64,000 nt of DNA from Ruminococcaceae bacterium UBA5406. Its GTDB lineage: Bacteria; Bacillota; Clostridia; Oscillospirales; Acutalibacteraceae. Location: the NCBI GenBank assembly GCA_002407675.1, contig DHNW01000024.1:109457-173456 (forward strand). The letters are read 5' to 3'. Positions 52,461-61,511 of the stretch are shown here, in pieces. Position 1 is the stretch's first letter. The number at the start of each line of letters is the position of its first letter. The notes beneath the pieces are model-generated. The model saw only the letters and a program-made list of their open reading frames with translations, was not told the origin of the DNA and searched no databases. The translations under genes were made by a program, and so were the position numbers.

Positions 52461-53468
52461 TTGAAAAAAGCATTTCTTTACATCGCCCTGGCAACTTTCT
52501 TTTTCAGCACTATGGAAATTGCTCTGAAACTCTGCGCGGGAAGTTTCAATTCCATTCAGCTCACATTTCTGCGATTCCTGATCGGAGGGATTGTTCTTCT
52601 CCCCCTCGCTATTCGGGAAACGAAGCGGAAAAAAACCGCATTCCACCGAGGAGACTGGGCATTTTTGGCACTGACCGGATTTATCTGCGTTGTCGTCAGT
52701 ATGGTTTTGTTCCAGATGGGTGTGGTTTATTCCCCGGCCTCGATTGTTGCCGTGCTCTTCAGCTGCAACTCTGTTTTTGTCGTGCTGTTTGCTTTTTTAA
52801 TCCTGGACGAACGGATTCACCCCCACACAGCCATATCCGTTGTGGTCTGCCTGCTGGGAATGGTGATCCTGATTGACCCCCTCCATTTTTCGGGGAATAC
52901 CGCAGGAATTATCCTGTCGCTCGGGTCGGCGGTCACATTTGCGCTGTACAACGTAATCGGACGTCTGCGCAGCGAAAAATACGGGGGAATCACCTTGACC
53001 TGCCTCAGTTTTCTCTTCGGCTGCGCGGAGATGCTGATCCTGATTGCCGTAAGCCACATTCCAACGGCGGCACAGTGGTGCAAAGGCAACGGCCTGTCGC
53101 TTTTCGCCAATATCCCGGTTGCGGACGGAATCAGCCTCGGCACGCTTCCCGGCCTGATCTATATTGGAGTCTTTATTACCGGGCTTGGTTATACCTTCTA
53201 TTTTCTCTCAATGGAAAAAACGTCGGCGGCAACCGCTTCCCTTGTGTTTTACATTAAACCCGTTCTGGCTCCTCTGCTGGCCATGGCCATTCTGGGTGAA
53301 ACGATCACTCTGCCCATGACGGCCGGGATCGTGCTGATTATTATTGGTTCGCTGATCGCATTCATCCCCGGCATTCGGCTTCGCAAAGGTCAAAGCCTGA
53401 AAGAGGATGTGCGTGAATTGGAGACGGAATTTGAAGCAGAAACCGACGAAACAACCATAAAGCCGTAA
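52461..53468 (+). CDS. DMT/EamA-family transporter
   Basis: A 335-residue membrane protein with ten helices arranged as two EamA repeats (about 5-130 and 148-295). FLRFLIGGIVLLPLA, YSPASIVAVLFSCNSVFVVLFAFLILDE (two halves of one repeat motif) and TAATASLVFYIKPVLAPLLA are typical. It probably exports or imports small metabolites such as amino acids. The start is TTG at 52461 with AGGAGA upstream. The acidic C-terminal tail (EDVRELETEFEAETDE) is cytoplasmic. Confidence 0.92.
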   Translation: MKKAFLYIALATFFFSTMEIALKLCAGSFNSIQLTFLRFLIGGIVLLPLAIRETKRKKTAFHRGDWAFLALTGFICVVVSMVLFQMGVVYSPASIVAVLFSCNSVFVVLFAFLILDERIHPHTAISVVVCLLGMVILIDPLHFSGNTAGIILSLGSAVTFALYNVIGRLRSEKYGGITLTCLSFLFGCAEMLILIAVSHIPTAAQWCKGNGLSLFANIPVADGISLGTLPGLIYIGVFITGLGYTFYFLSMEKTSAATASLVFYIKPVLAPLLAMAILGETITLPMTAGIVLIIIGSLIAFIPGIRLRKGQSLKEDVRELETEFEAETDETTIKP

Positions 53469-53484
53469 AATACTTCTTCCGGAA

Positions 53485-53520
53485 GAATACCGTGCGCATT
53501 GGCTGCGCACGGTATTCTTT
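53485..53520. terminator. Bidirectional terminator between convergent genes
   Basis: A 12-bp stem GAATACCGTGCGC/GCGCACGGTATTC with a seven-base loop is followed on the plus strand by TTTTA. It separates the DMT transporter from the convergent secreted-protein gene. Confidence 0.8.
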
Positions 53521-53536
53521 TACCCGAAGACAGCGA

Positions 53537-55381
53537 TCAGCGCTTCAGCGCAACCAGCCGGGCGCTTTTGCCGGACGGCTTTGCCCCATTTGCCACCGTC
53601 ACTTTTGCCTGAACCTTTTCTCCTCCTGAAACCTGAAAAACGATATTCGACGTTCCCGGATTTTTCCCGGTAATCCGGTACAGGCGCATTCCGTCTGATC
53701 CCGTCCGGTAAAGCTGAATGCCAACGCAGGAACTGTTCGTAGCAGAGACATTCAGGTCGCTGCCGCCGAGCCCGCGCACCAGAAGCCCCATGCAGTAGCT
53801 GGCGCCCGGGCGCAGCGTATAGCTCGCCGTATCCAGCAGAACACCGCTGTTGACCGTTACAGACATCTGCTGCCCCGCAATATCAATGATCGTTGAACCC
53901 GCACTCACGCCGGTTACGGTATAAAGCCAGCCTGGATTTTTAACGGCTTTCCCTGCGCTTACCGTTGCAATGGACGGGTTGTAGGAGACGGCCTCCGGCA
54001 TCAGGGCAGCCGAGGTTTTTGCCAGAACTCCGTATTTGTTGCCGACAAGCAGGGACACCTCGCTGGTATCCAGCGTAAGATCCGCCGCCTGTTCGTCATA
54101 CCCGGTGGTTACAATACAGGAATCCGCCCGGTATTCCGACAGGCAGTTGCCCAGCCGGTCGGCAAGATATACAACCAGAACGGCACGGTGTCTCCCCGAC
54201 GACTCGGATGCGGAAACTGTACAGCTGTTTTTAGACGAATCCGCGGAAATAGAAAACGCGGAGGAATCCCCATAGAGCTTCCAGACGACTTTGGTCCCGT
54301 CCGCATACTGGGACAAAGAAGGATGGACGGAGGCGGATATGGTCTGGGGGGTTTTCGAGCTTACGGCGACCGAACTTTTATTCATCTTGATACCTTCCGA
54401 CGAAGGCAGTGCAAGTTTGAACAGATCTTCTCCGCCGGAGGTACTTGAATCCAAATCATAGCCAAAAACCTGGATGTCGCTGGGCGATACTGCGCTTTCA
54501 TCGGCTTGAAAAGCGACTGTGCCGTTTCCAACCGGGTTCAGAAAAACCAGTTTTGGGGTTCCGGCGGCTCCTTCATGGAGCGTCAGCTTTCCGGAATAGC
54601 AGCAGAGCGTGCCGGGGCCTTCCAGAGTGTCCAGATCCAAGGTGGAATACGTCACCAGTTCTGCACCTTCCGGAAGGTACAGGGTTTCTGCCGACACTTT
54701 CTGATCCAGGATCAGCTTGTCTTTCGAACTGAGCGAAATTCCCTTTAATTCGTGCAGAACCGGCATTTCACCCGTATACCCGTTGACTTTCAGCGTGCCT
54801 TCTTTGCTGCCTTCAATGCTTTTCGTTTTCAGCGAACATGAAGTAAGGGAAATGCTGTCCGTTCCTGTGATGCTCCCTGAGACTTTCACGGTCGCACTAG
54901 ACAGGATTGAGATATCTTTTCCTTTGATGGAACCGCCGACGGAAACCTTGCCGCTCAGGCTGATCTCCCCGTCATCGGACTCCACATCGTGCCGGATCGT
55001 GCCGTCCTTGACAGAGATGTCGCCGTCCGCAACCACCGACTTAACCGTGCCGCCCGTGATGGAAACGGAACCGCCGCAGTCAGCATCCCCCACCGTGCCG
55101 CCGGTAACGGTCAGTTTTCCTCCCTCTTCTACGGTAACGCCCTTCACCGAGCCGGCTTTAACGGTCAGATTGCCGGAACAGTTCGGGGCATCCTTATCGG
55201 TAACATCCGTAAAATTATCCGGATCCCATGTTTTGCTCCAGTTCGAAGAAGAACCGATATATGTCTTGGTGCCGTGCATATCAATCACCTGATCCGACTC
55301 GGCCGCGCGGGCGCGCGGAGCCATTGGCAGACACAGCAGAAGCAGCGATACCGTCAGTAGTGCGGTCCATGCTTTTTTCAA
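53537..55381 (-). CDS. Secreted beta-solenoid-like surface protein
   Basis: A 614-residue exported protein. A signal peptide (MKKAWTALLTVSLLLLCLP, ending near ARA at 27) precedes short Gly-Thr-Val repeats (about 65-200) in which TVKAGSV, TVTGGTV, SITGGTV recur, as expected for a beta-helix. After about 330 come Ig-like modules and a C-terminal pair starting LDTSEVSLLVG and LDTASYTLRPG. Its order of parts matches the C-terminal half of the 1191-residue protein at 355-3930. No cell-wall anchor was seen. The start is TTG at 55381 with GGGAGGG upstream. It lies next to an ECF sigma/anti-sigma pair but has its own sigma-A-type promoter. Confidence 0.85.
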   Translation of the reverse strand: MKKAWTALLTVSLLLLCLPMAPRARAAESDQVIDMHGTKTYIGSSSNWSKTWDPDNFTDVTDKDAPNCSGNLTVKAGSVKGVTVEEGGKLTVTGGTVGDADCGGSVSITGGTVKSVVADGDISVKDGTIRHDVESDDGEISLSGKVSVGGSIKGKDISILSSATVKVSGSITGTDSISLTSCSLKTKSIEGSKEGTLKVNGYTGEMPVLHELKGISLSSKDKLILDQKVSAETLYLPEGAELVTYSTLDLDTLEGPGTLCCYSGKLTLHEGAAGTPKLVFLNPVGNGTVAFQADESAVSPSDIQVFGYDLDSSTSGGEDLFKLALPSSEGIKMNKSSVAVSSKTPQTISASVHPSLSQYADGTKVVWKLYGDSSAFSISADSSKNSCTVSASESSGRHRAVLVVYLADRLGNCLSEYRADSCIVTTGYDEQAADLTLDTSEVSLLVGNKYGVLAKTSAALMPEAVSYNPSIATVSAGKAVKNPGWLYTVTGVSAGSTIIDIAGQQMSVTVNSGVLLDTASYTLRPGASYCMGLLVRGLGGSDLNVSATNSSCVGIQLYRTGSDGMRLYRITGKNPGTSNIVFQVSGGEKVQAKVTVANGAKPSGKSARLVALKR

Positions 55382-55453
55382 TGGTAATTCCCTCCCGTTA
55401 GATTTCCAGTATATTCCCCGTTTTCTTGTTTAAAACTCATAATATTCTATTTT

Positions 55454-55482
55454 ATTATAGCCTTTGAATCAAAGTTTTTCAA
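55454..55482 (-). promoter_or_regulatory. Promoter of the second secreted-protein gene
   Basis: On the minus strand TTGAAA (55477-55482) and TATAAT (55454-55459) are spaced by 17 bases, about 70 bases before the TTG start. Confidence 0.75.
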
Positions 55483-55507
55483 GGAAAAAAAGGTATTCCG
55501 GAAAAAT

Positions 55508-55552
55508 CCGGCGGAAGGGCGCTCCCGGGTTTCCCCAGGGTGCCTTCCGCCG
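55508..55552 (-). terminator. Terminator after the anti-sigma gene
   Basis: GGCGGAAGG pairs with CCTTCCGCC, with further partial pairing inside, and on the minus strand GGATTTTTCC follows. It separates the sigma/anti-sigma operon from the secreted-protein promoter. Confidence 0.65.
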
Positions 55553-55579
55553 GATACGGATACGGAAGATCGGACAGGC

Positions 55580-56680
55580 TTATTGCAGCAAATATTCCGT
55601 ATTGTCTACAAGAATGGATTTCACGTCGTCCAAATTCAGGATTCTGGTAAAATATCCGGCTACAACACTTTTATCACCGGGATTCCGTTCAGCAGACATC
55701 TCCGTGACCAACGGCATCTGCTGCCCCAGAACGGGATCAAGAATAACTTCTCCCTGCGCCCGGATAGCATCCGAACTATTGCTTTCGCCGGAATCAGATT
55801 GAACATTGGATTCCAACAGCTGGATTTTGGAACCGTCTTTCATTTGAATGGAAACCTCCGGATTCGGGATCTCATGGGCTTCTTTCTTTTCGCTCCCGAT
55901 CACCATTACGCCGAGGGACGAAAGCTGAACGCCTTCCGGACGGTAATTCTTATTTTGATATTTTTGGGCGGGAATGGCAACGGTCTTCACCGCCATGGAA
56001 TGCTCCACCGGCACTTCGACTTTCAGACTTTTTTCTTCCTTTTCCGAAACGACGAAGGTAGAAGCAAGGCAACTGCTCATACTGTCTGTTTGGATATGGT
56101 AATAATAAATTCCGTCTCCACTAAAATCATCCAGCGCCTCGCAGGAATAGTTCAGATCATCTGCATCAGGCGACTTACCCTTCATGGATACAGAAAACAG
56201 ACTGAACGGATCGGCCGTGATCTTCTTCCCCTTCAGGCTTTTCAGCGAAACCACCAGATCGGTTTTGTAACCATCTGACAGCAGGCTTTCCACCGTCATT
56301 TTATAATTCTCATCCGACGCGGAAATCCGCGGGGAACGGATATCGCTCTCAGCTGTCTTGGCACTGGAGCCGAAAATAGATTTGAAAAAATCAGGGCCTC
56401 CCGTCGCCGCGAAAGCCGTAACACTGAGCAGGCACACCGCCGCGGCAATCAGGCCAATCCGAAGCGGCATCTTTTTCTTCACAGCCCTCACATTGCTCCT
56501 CTCTTCCGGCGCAGGAATACCTGCGAAACCGTCCGGGCAGCTATGCATTTTCGCTCTGGCAGCAGCCGCTATACTGTCCGGCGACAATTGCGGCCCGCCG
56601 TTTTCCTCAAAATCAATAGCGGAATAATACCGGCTTTCAAGATGTGAACACAGGTCACTGATTCTCACTTGCTTTTTCAT
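55580..56680 (-). CDS. Anti-sigma-like membrane protein (DUF4179-type)
   Basis: A 366-residue protein with a cytoplasmic N-terminal segment (about 1-70), one transmembrane helix (about 72-92, PLRIGLIAAAVCLLSVTAFAA) and an extracytoplasmic domain (about 110-366). The arrangement matches proteins that hold ECF sigma factors at the membrane, often carrying DUF4179-like outer domains. No zinc-finger HxxxCxxC motif was found. Its start lies inside the sigma gene (26-bp overlap), so the two are translated in step. It probably restrains the sigma factor until an envelope signal is sensed. Confidence 0.82.
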   Translation of the reverse strand: MKKQVRISDLCSHLESRYYSAIDFEENGGPQLSPDSIAAAARAKMHSCPDGFAGIPAPEERSNVRAVKKKMPLRIGLIAAAVCLLSVTAFAATGGPDFFKSIFGSSAKTAESDIRSPRISASDENYKMTVESLLSDGYKTDLVVSLKSLKGKKITADPFSLFSVSMKGKSPDADDLNYSCEALDDFSGDGIYYYHIQTDSMSSCLASTFVVSEKEEKSLKVEVPVEHSMAVKTVAIPAQKYQNKNYRPEGVQLSSLGVMVIGSEKKEAHEIPNPEVSIQMKDGSKIQLLESNVQSDSGESNSSDAIRAQGEVILDPVLGQQMPLVTEMSAERNPGDKSVVAGYFTRILNLDDVKSILVDNTEYLLQ

Positions 56681-57227
56681 ATTCCGTGCATCCCCTTTCC
56701 TTCAATATTTTTTTCAGCTGTTTTCTGCAGCGAAACAATTTCGTTTTTACAGTGGCAGGATTGATCAACAGATTTTGAGAAATTGACCTAAGCGGTTCGC
56801 CGTAAAAGTAATGCCGCACAAAAATTTCCCGATCCGGTTCCCGAAAACCTGCGACGGCGCTGTTGAGAAGAGCAGCCTCTTCTTCCGCTTCCACCGCCTC
56901 ATCCGGACCGCCGGCAGAAACGGTCAAAATGTCATCTCGAAAAGGAACCGGGTCCCGGCCGCTTCTGCGCAGGCGGCTCCACGCGGCATTGCGGGCAGCC
57001 TGCGCTATATACGGCTTTAGTGACTCACAGGCTTTCAGACTGTTCCGGTTCTTCCATACGGATAAAAAAACGTCGGCGCTGAGATCCTCCACATCTTCCG
57101 GAGAAAAACGGCCTCCCCCAATTCCATTCAGGACTGCCGAAACATACGGCAGATACCGGGCAACCAATTCATCAAAAGCGTTTTCTTCCCCGTTTTGCAG
57201 GCGGCTGACAATATCTCTGTCATTCAC
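56655..57227 (-). CDS. ECF-family RNA polymerase sigma factor
   Basis: A 190-residue ECF sigma factor. Region 2 (about 25-90) contains VEDLSADVFLSVWKN and PYIAQAARNAAWSRLRR; region 4 (about 125-180) contains REIFVRHYFYGEPLRSISQNLLI, NPATVKTKLFRCRKQLKKIL as the -35 recognising helix-turn-helix. The GTG start has AAAGGAGG a suitable distance upstream and replaces a longer frame. The promoter at 57261-57286 has the TGAAAC-N16-CGTA pattern typical of ECF control, suggesting autoregulation. The next gene encodes its membrane partner. Confidence 0.93.
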   Translation of the reverse strand: MNDRDIVSRLQNGEENAFDELVARYLPYVSAVLNGIGGGRFSPEDVEDLSADVFLSVWKNRNSLKACESLKPYIAQAARNAAWSRLRRSGRDPVPFRDDILTVSAGGPDEAVEAEEEAALLNSAVAGFREPDREIFVRHYFYGEPLRSISQNLLINPATVKTKLFRCRKQLKKILKERGCTEYEKASENQ

Positions 57228-57687
57228 AGAACCATCCTCCTTTGCACGTGCAACTAACAATACGCATCAAACCGGAAAAGGTTTCAGTTCGGCTGAATTT
57301 TTTCAATAACAGTAAAATAATAGACCGAAATCTACGAAATTCTGTTGACTTTGAAGTAACTTTGTTGTATTTTGGAATTACTAAAATAAAACGAAGAAGA
57401 AGGCATCCCCCGAAAACACTGACACCGGAACCCACCTCTGCAAATCCTCAGTACGGAACTCTGCCCTGCCAGAAACTCAGCGGATATAGCTTGACACCCA
57501 AACCCGAAGCATTAAACACAGTGCTGAACCTTGAAAAAATTTCTCAGCAGCCTTAAAAGCAATAGATTTTGCAGCATATGTGCAGCATGATTCAAATTTG
57601 CGTGATCTCGTCGAAACAGAAGATCCGGAATGTCTCAGCGGCTGTCAAGGGCTGCCCTCCAGGCAACTGAGAAAGAAGGAAACGGGA
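57228..57687. other. Intergenic region with divergent promoters
   Basis: About 460 bases without a gene. The minus-strand ECF promoter occupies 57261-57286. A plus-strand TTGACT-17-TATTTT candidate lies at 57345-57373 for the chemoreceptor. I saw no riboswitch; in particular the c-di-GMP-I signature is absent. Confidence 0.6.
57261..57286 (-). promoter_or_regulatory. ECF-type autoregulatory promoter
   Basis: On the minus strand TGAAAC (57281-57286) and CGTA (57261-57264) are spaced by exactly 16 bases, the consensus used by SigW-like ECF factors in Firmicutes. The start point would be near 57254, 27 bases before the GTG start. Confidence 0.7.
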
Positions 57688-59658
57688 ATGAAAAGGTTTA
57701 GGCCTCTGAAGCAGGAACTGACTGCAGCAACGGTTGCAATTGTCCTTCTGACCGCAATTCTGAACCTGGCAATCGGTATTTTTTCAAGCTACCGGAGCCT
57801 GACGAAAAACGTGGAGGCAGACTTAAAATCCATCAGCCAGACGGCAAAAGTAGCCATTAACAGTTCTCTGGATTCGATGAAAATCAATATCCGTTCCGCC
57901 GCAAAATCCGACATGATTGGAAAATCAGGCGTCACCCGAACTGCCGTGCTTGCTATGCTGGATCAGCAAAAGCAGCGGCTTGGCTATAAGACGCTGAGCC
58001 TTGTCACGTCTGACGGTGCCATCATCAGCAGCGACGAATCTCTGAACGGCAAAAACGTCGCCGGGCAGACTTATTTTAAAAAAGCGCTGGACGGCAGCAC
58101 CTTCATTTCCAGCACGACATACAGCCCCGACAAAAAGCTGTGTGTTGTCATCTGCACACCGGTGGCCAATAACAATAATTTCAAGGGAATCCTCATGGCA
58201 ACTTTGGATTTCCAAACCTACAGCCAGATTATTAAAGGCATTACGATCGGCAAAACCGGCAACGTTTTTATTTTGGACAAAGACGGAACCATGATCGCCA
58301 ATGTGCGCCCTGCTTTGGTGGAAAAGCGGCAGAATTTCATCCAGTTTGCTGAAAAAGATTCCTCCTACGCTTCGGCGGCCGCCCTATACAAACAGATGAT
58401 CGCCGGCAAAAGCGGTTTGGGAACTTATGCCTACAAAAGCGGGAAACGGATCTGCTACTACGCCCCGCTGAAAAATACAAACGGCTGGTCTTTCGGTGTT
58501 GTGGCGCCCATTTCTGAAATGACTTCATCCATCTGGATTACCGTCATTGGGCTGGCTGTCTCTTCCCTGCTGTGCATTCTGCTGGGGGTTCTGCTGGCTT
58601 CCATGCTGACAAAATCGATCACCGAACCCATTTCAATTGTATCTCACCGGCTGAATCTGCTAGCAAAGGGCGATCTCCAGACGGATACAGTCAAGGTTCA
58701 GGCAAGGGATGAAACCGGGCTGCTGGCTTCTTCCCTGAACCAGACCATCATGACGCTCCGGAGATATATTGCGGAAATTACGCGGGTTCTGCACGAAATA
58801 GCCCAGGGAAACATGCAGGTAAAAGTTCAGCAGAAATTTGTCGGTGATTTTATCCCTATTCAGGAATCCCTTTCGGCCATCATCCAGTCTCTGAAAGATA
58901 TCCTGACAGACATCACCAGGGCTTCGGAACAGATCGCAACCGGTTCTGCACAGGTTTCAGACGGCGCCCAATCCCTGGCACAAGGTTCCACCAAGCAGGC
59001 GCGTTCCGTAGAGGAGCTTTCCGCATCCATGACGGAAATTGCCGGCCAGAGTAAAGGAACCGCACAGCATGCGGCCGGAGCCAGCACCAGCGTGGGCGAA
59101 GTCCGCGCCGAAATTGAAAACAGCAACCGGCACATGGAAGAAATGGTAAATGCCATGTCGCAGATTGAGGAATCTTCCAGCCGGATTGAAAAAATCAATA
59201 AAACGATTGAGGAAATCGCCTTTCAGACCAATATTCTGGCCCTTAATGCGGCTGTGGAAGCGGCAAGGGCCGGCGAAGCGGGAAAAGGGTTCTCCGTTGT
59301 AGCGGACGAAGTCCGGAACCTCGCCAATAAAAGTGAAGCCGCGGTCAAGGAAACCGCAGCGCTGATTCAAAGCTCCACGGAGCAGATCCAGCAAGGGACC
59401 CAAACCGCAGATGAAACGGCTCAGCTTCTCCGCCAGGTGGTGAAAAGCATCCAATCGGTTTCCGACAACGTAGACCGGATTTCACAGGTGTCCCGCCAGC
59501 AGGCGGAGCAAATTGACCAGGTGCAGACCAGTGCCGCGCAGATTTCCAGCGTTGTGCAGACAAATTCCGGGACCGCGGAAGAAAGTGCTGCTGCAAGCGA
59601 AGAACTGTCTGGTCAGTCACAGGCGCTGAAAGCTCTCGTGGGAAAATTCAGGCTGTAA
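57688..59658 (+). CDS. Methyl-accepting chemotaxis protein
   Basis: A 656-residue chemoreceptor: TM1 (about 12-34), an extracellular dCache-like sensor (about 35-280, with GYKTLSLVTSDGAIISSDE and GKTGNVFILDKDGTMI), TM2 (about 282-306), HAMP (about 307-360) and a long coiled-coil signalling domain. The hairpin tip reads EEIAFQTNILALNAAVEAARAGE, split here as EEIAFQTNILALNAA plus VEAARAGE, followed by GKGFSVVADEVRNLA. The ligand is unknown. The start at 57688 follows GAAGGA. No other chemotaxis genes are in the window. Confidence 0.94.
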   Translation: MKRFRPLKQELTAATVAIVLLTAILNLAIGIFSSYRSLTKNVEADLKSISQTAKVAINSSLDSMKINIRSAAKSDMIGKSGVTRTAVLAMLDQQKQRLGYKTLSLVTSDGAIISSDESLNGKNVAGQTYFKKALDGSTFISSTTYSPDKKLCVVICTPVANNNNFKGILMATLDFQTYSQIIKGITIGKTGNVFILDKDGTMIANVRPALVEKRQNFIQFAEKDSSYASAAALYKQMIAGKSGLGTYAYKSGKRICYYAPLKNTNGWSFGVVAPISEMTSSIWITVIGLAVSSLLCILLGVLLASMLTKSITEPISIVSHRLNLLAKGDLQTDTVKVQARDETGLLASSLNQTIMTLRRYIAEITRVLHEIAQGNMQVKVQQKFVGDFIPIQESLSAIIQSLKDILTDITRASEQIATGSAQVSDGAQSLAQGSTKQARSVEELSASMTEIAGQSKGTAQHAAGASTSVGEVRAEIENSNRHMEEMVNAMSQIEESSSRIEKINKTIEEIAFQTNILALNAAVEAARAGEAGKGFSVVADEVRNLANKSEAAVKETAALIQSSTEQIQQGTQTADETAQLLRQVVKSIQSVSDNVDRISQVSRQQAEQIDQVQTSAAQISSVVQTNSGTAEESAAASEELSGQSQALKALVGKFRL

Positions 59659-59660
59659 AA

Positions 59661-59714
59661 AAAGCCCCGTGCCCGGCCGTCTTCCGGCGGCGGTTCTGGC
59701 ACGGAGTTTTTATT
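59661..59714. terminator. Bidirectional terminator between MCP and ABC exporter genes
   Basis: CCCCGTGCC and GGCACGGAG form a nine-bp stem around a GC-rich loop, with A-run on the left and TTTTTATTT on the right, so either convergent transcript can end here. Confidence 0.78.
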
Positions 59715-59726
59715 TAGGCTGTTCTT

Positions 59727-61511
59727 TCAGGCAATCTGTTCCGGATTATCATACTGTGACAGGTACAGGTCATAATAATATCCCTTTTTCGCCATCAGTT
59801 CGCTGTGGGTGCCGCTTTCCAGAATCCGGCCGTTATTCACATAACAGATGCGCGTGCAGTTTTTGATGGTGGATAAGCGGTGGGCAATCAGGAAAGAAGT
59901 ACGGCCTTTCAGCAGGGTGGCGATCCCCTCTTGAACCAGCTTTTCCGTCGCGGTGTCAATGGACGACGTCGCTTCGTCCAGAATCAAAATTCTCGGATCT
60001 GCCAGCAGGGTGCGGGCAAACGCAATCAGCTGTTTCTGACCCTGGGAAAGGCCGCCCCCGCGTTCCTTGACTTCTGTCTGGTATCCGTCGCTCATGGCAG
60101 AAATGAATTCGTCGGCATGAAGGATTTTCGCGGCGCGGACCACTTCCTCATCCGTCGCATCCAGTCTGCCGTAGCGGATATTGTCCGCAATGGTGCCGGA
60201 AAAGATGAAACTGTCCTGCAGCATGATCCCCATCTGGCTGCGCAGGGAATGCAGCGTTACTTTCATGATATCGTGGCCGTCAATAAGGACTTTCCCCTGC
60301 TCCACATTGTAAAAACGGCTCAGAAGGTTGACAATTGTCGTCTTTCCCGCCCCTGTGGGGCCGACAAAGGCAATGCTTTCACCGGGATGCACCGTAAGGC
60401 AGATATCGTGCAGAACATTCCGCCCCGGCTCATAGGCAAAACTGACGTGGTCGAACTGCACTTCCCCTTTGACCGGAGGAAGCTCAACGGCCCCGGGCAC
60501 ATCTTCAATCACAACCGGCTCGTTCATTGTTTCAAAAATTCGCTCCAGATAAGCCGCGGCATTGACAAAGTTGTTATAAATGTTCCCCAGGTTGATAATC
60601 GGCTGCCAGAATTTCGACGCGTAAGTCCCCATGGCGAGGAGCACGCCGAACGACGCCATTGGGTTCATCCAGTAAGCGCCGGCAATATAAACCAGCATGA
60701 AAATCAGCTGGGAAACAATATCCACGGAAACCCAAACGGTATTGGAAATATAAATGGCGTGCATCCATTTTTTCTTCCGCCTGTCCAGCAGCCCGTCCAG
60801 CGTCTGCATATTGCGCTTCTGGCGGTTGAAAAGCTGCACAACCTTTGCGCCGTCGATCGACTCCTGAATATAGGCATTCATATTGGAATTGGTATTGGAA
60901 ACTTCCTGCCACGCCCGGTGCTGTTTTGGTTTAATGAACCAGACAAACGCGGCTACCACGGGAAGGCCGGCCACCGTTACGGCCGCCAGGGACGCACTGA
61001 CGCGGAACATATAAAAAATAATAAAAACAATATTGATGATTTCAATGATGAAATTCAGAAGGCCGTTAGACAGGACATCCGAAACATTATTGACATACTG
61101 CACTACCCGCACAAGGATTTTGCCCTGCGGCCTGTCGTCATAATAGGAAAAAGGCAGTTCCTGCAAATGGTGGAACAGATCGGAACGGAGGTCATAAATA
61201 ATATTCTGGCCGACTTTGGCAACAATCACGGTGCGGATGGCATTAAAAACGATGTTAATAAGGATCGTCGCAACCAGAAGCAGGCACAGGCGGACAAGAT
61301 ACTGCACATCTTTTTTCGGGATGGCCACGTCAATGCCCTTCTGGATGATCATGGGGCCGGCCAGGCCGACGACGCTGCCGAAACCGCTGAGCAGAAGCGC
61401 GGCAAGCATGCTCCATTTGTAGCGCCCAATATATTTGGCGCACATCTTCACGGTTTTGACGCTGAACGTTTCTTTCAGGTCTTCGTCGATATCATAGCGG
61501 TTACGCGCCAA
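59727..61511 (-). CDS. ABC exporter subunit, NBD with degenerate signature
   Basis: A 594-residue half-transporter: six membrane helices (about 35-315) fused to an ATPase. Walker A is GPTGAGKTT, Walker B LILDEATSSID keeps the catalytic Glu, and the H-loop is AHRLSTI. The signature reads LSQGQ rather than LSGGQ, as in one half of heterodimeric exporters. The start is TTG at 61511 with GGAGGAAG upstream; the frame to 61592 is only a shadow of the previous gene. It overlaps the partner gene by 11 bases. Substrate unknown, perhaps drug or lipid. Confidence 0.92.
   Translation of the reverse strand: MARNRYDIDEDLKETFSVKTVKMCAKYIGRYKWSMLAALLLSGFGSVVGLAGPMIIQKGIDVAIPKKDVQYLVRLCLLLVATILINIVFNAIRTVIVAKVGQNIIYDLRSDLFHHLQELPFSYYDDRPQGKILVRVVQYVNNVSDVLSNGLLNFIIEIINIVFIIFYMFRVSASLAAVTVAGLPVVAAFVWFIKPKQHRAWQEVSNTNSNMNAYIQESIDGAKVVQLFNRQKRNMQTLDGLLDRRKKKWMHAIYISNTVWVSVDIVSQLIFMLVYIAGAYWMNPMASFGVLLAMGTYASKFWQPIINLGNIYNNFVNAAAYLERIFETMNEPVVIEDVPGAVELPPVKGEVQFDHVSFAYEPGRNVLHDICLTVHPGESIAFVGPTGAGKTTIVNLLSRFYNVEQGKVLIDGHDIMKVTLHSLRSQMGIMLQDSFIFSGTIADNIRYGRLDATDEEVVRAAKILHADEFISAMSDGYQTEVKERGGGLSQGQKQLIAFARTLLADPRILILDEATSSIDTATEKLVQEGIATLLKGRTSFLIAHRLSTIKNCTRICYVNNGRILESGTHSELMAKKGYYYDLYLSQYDNPEQIA

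Noticed and set aside
57400..57687. c-di-GMP riboswitch before the chemoreceptor
   Set aside because: The conserved core and tetraloop-receptor segments were not found.
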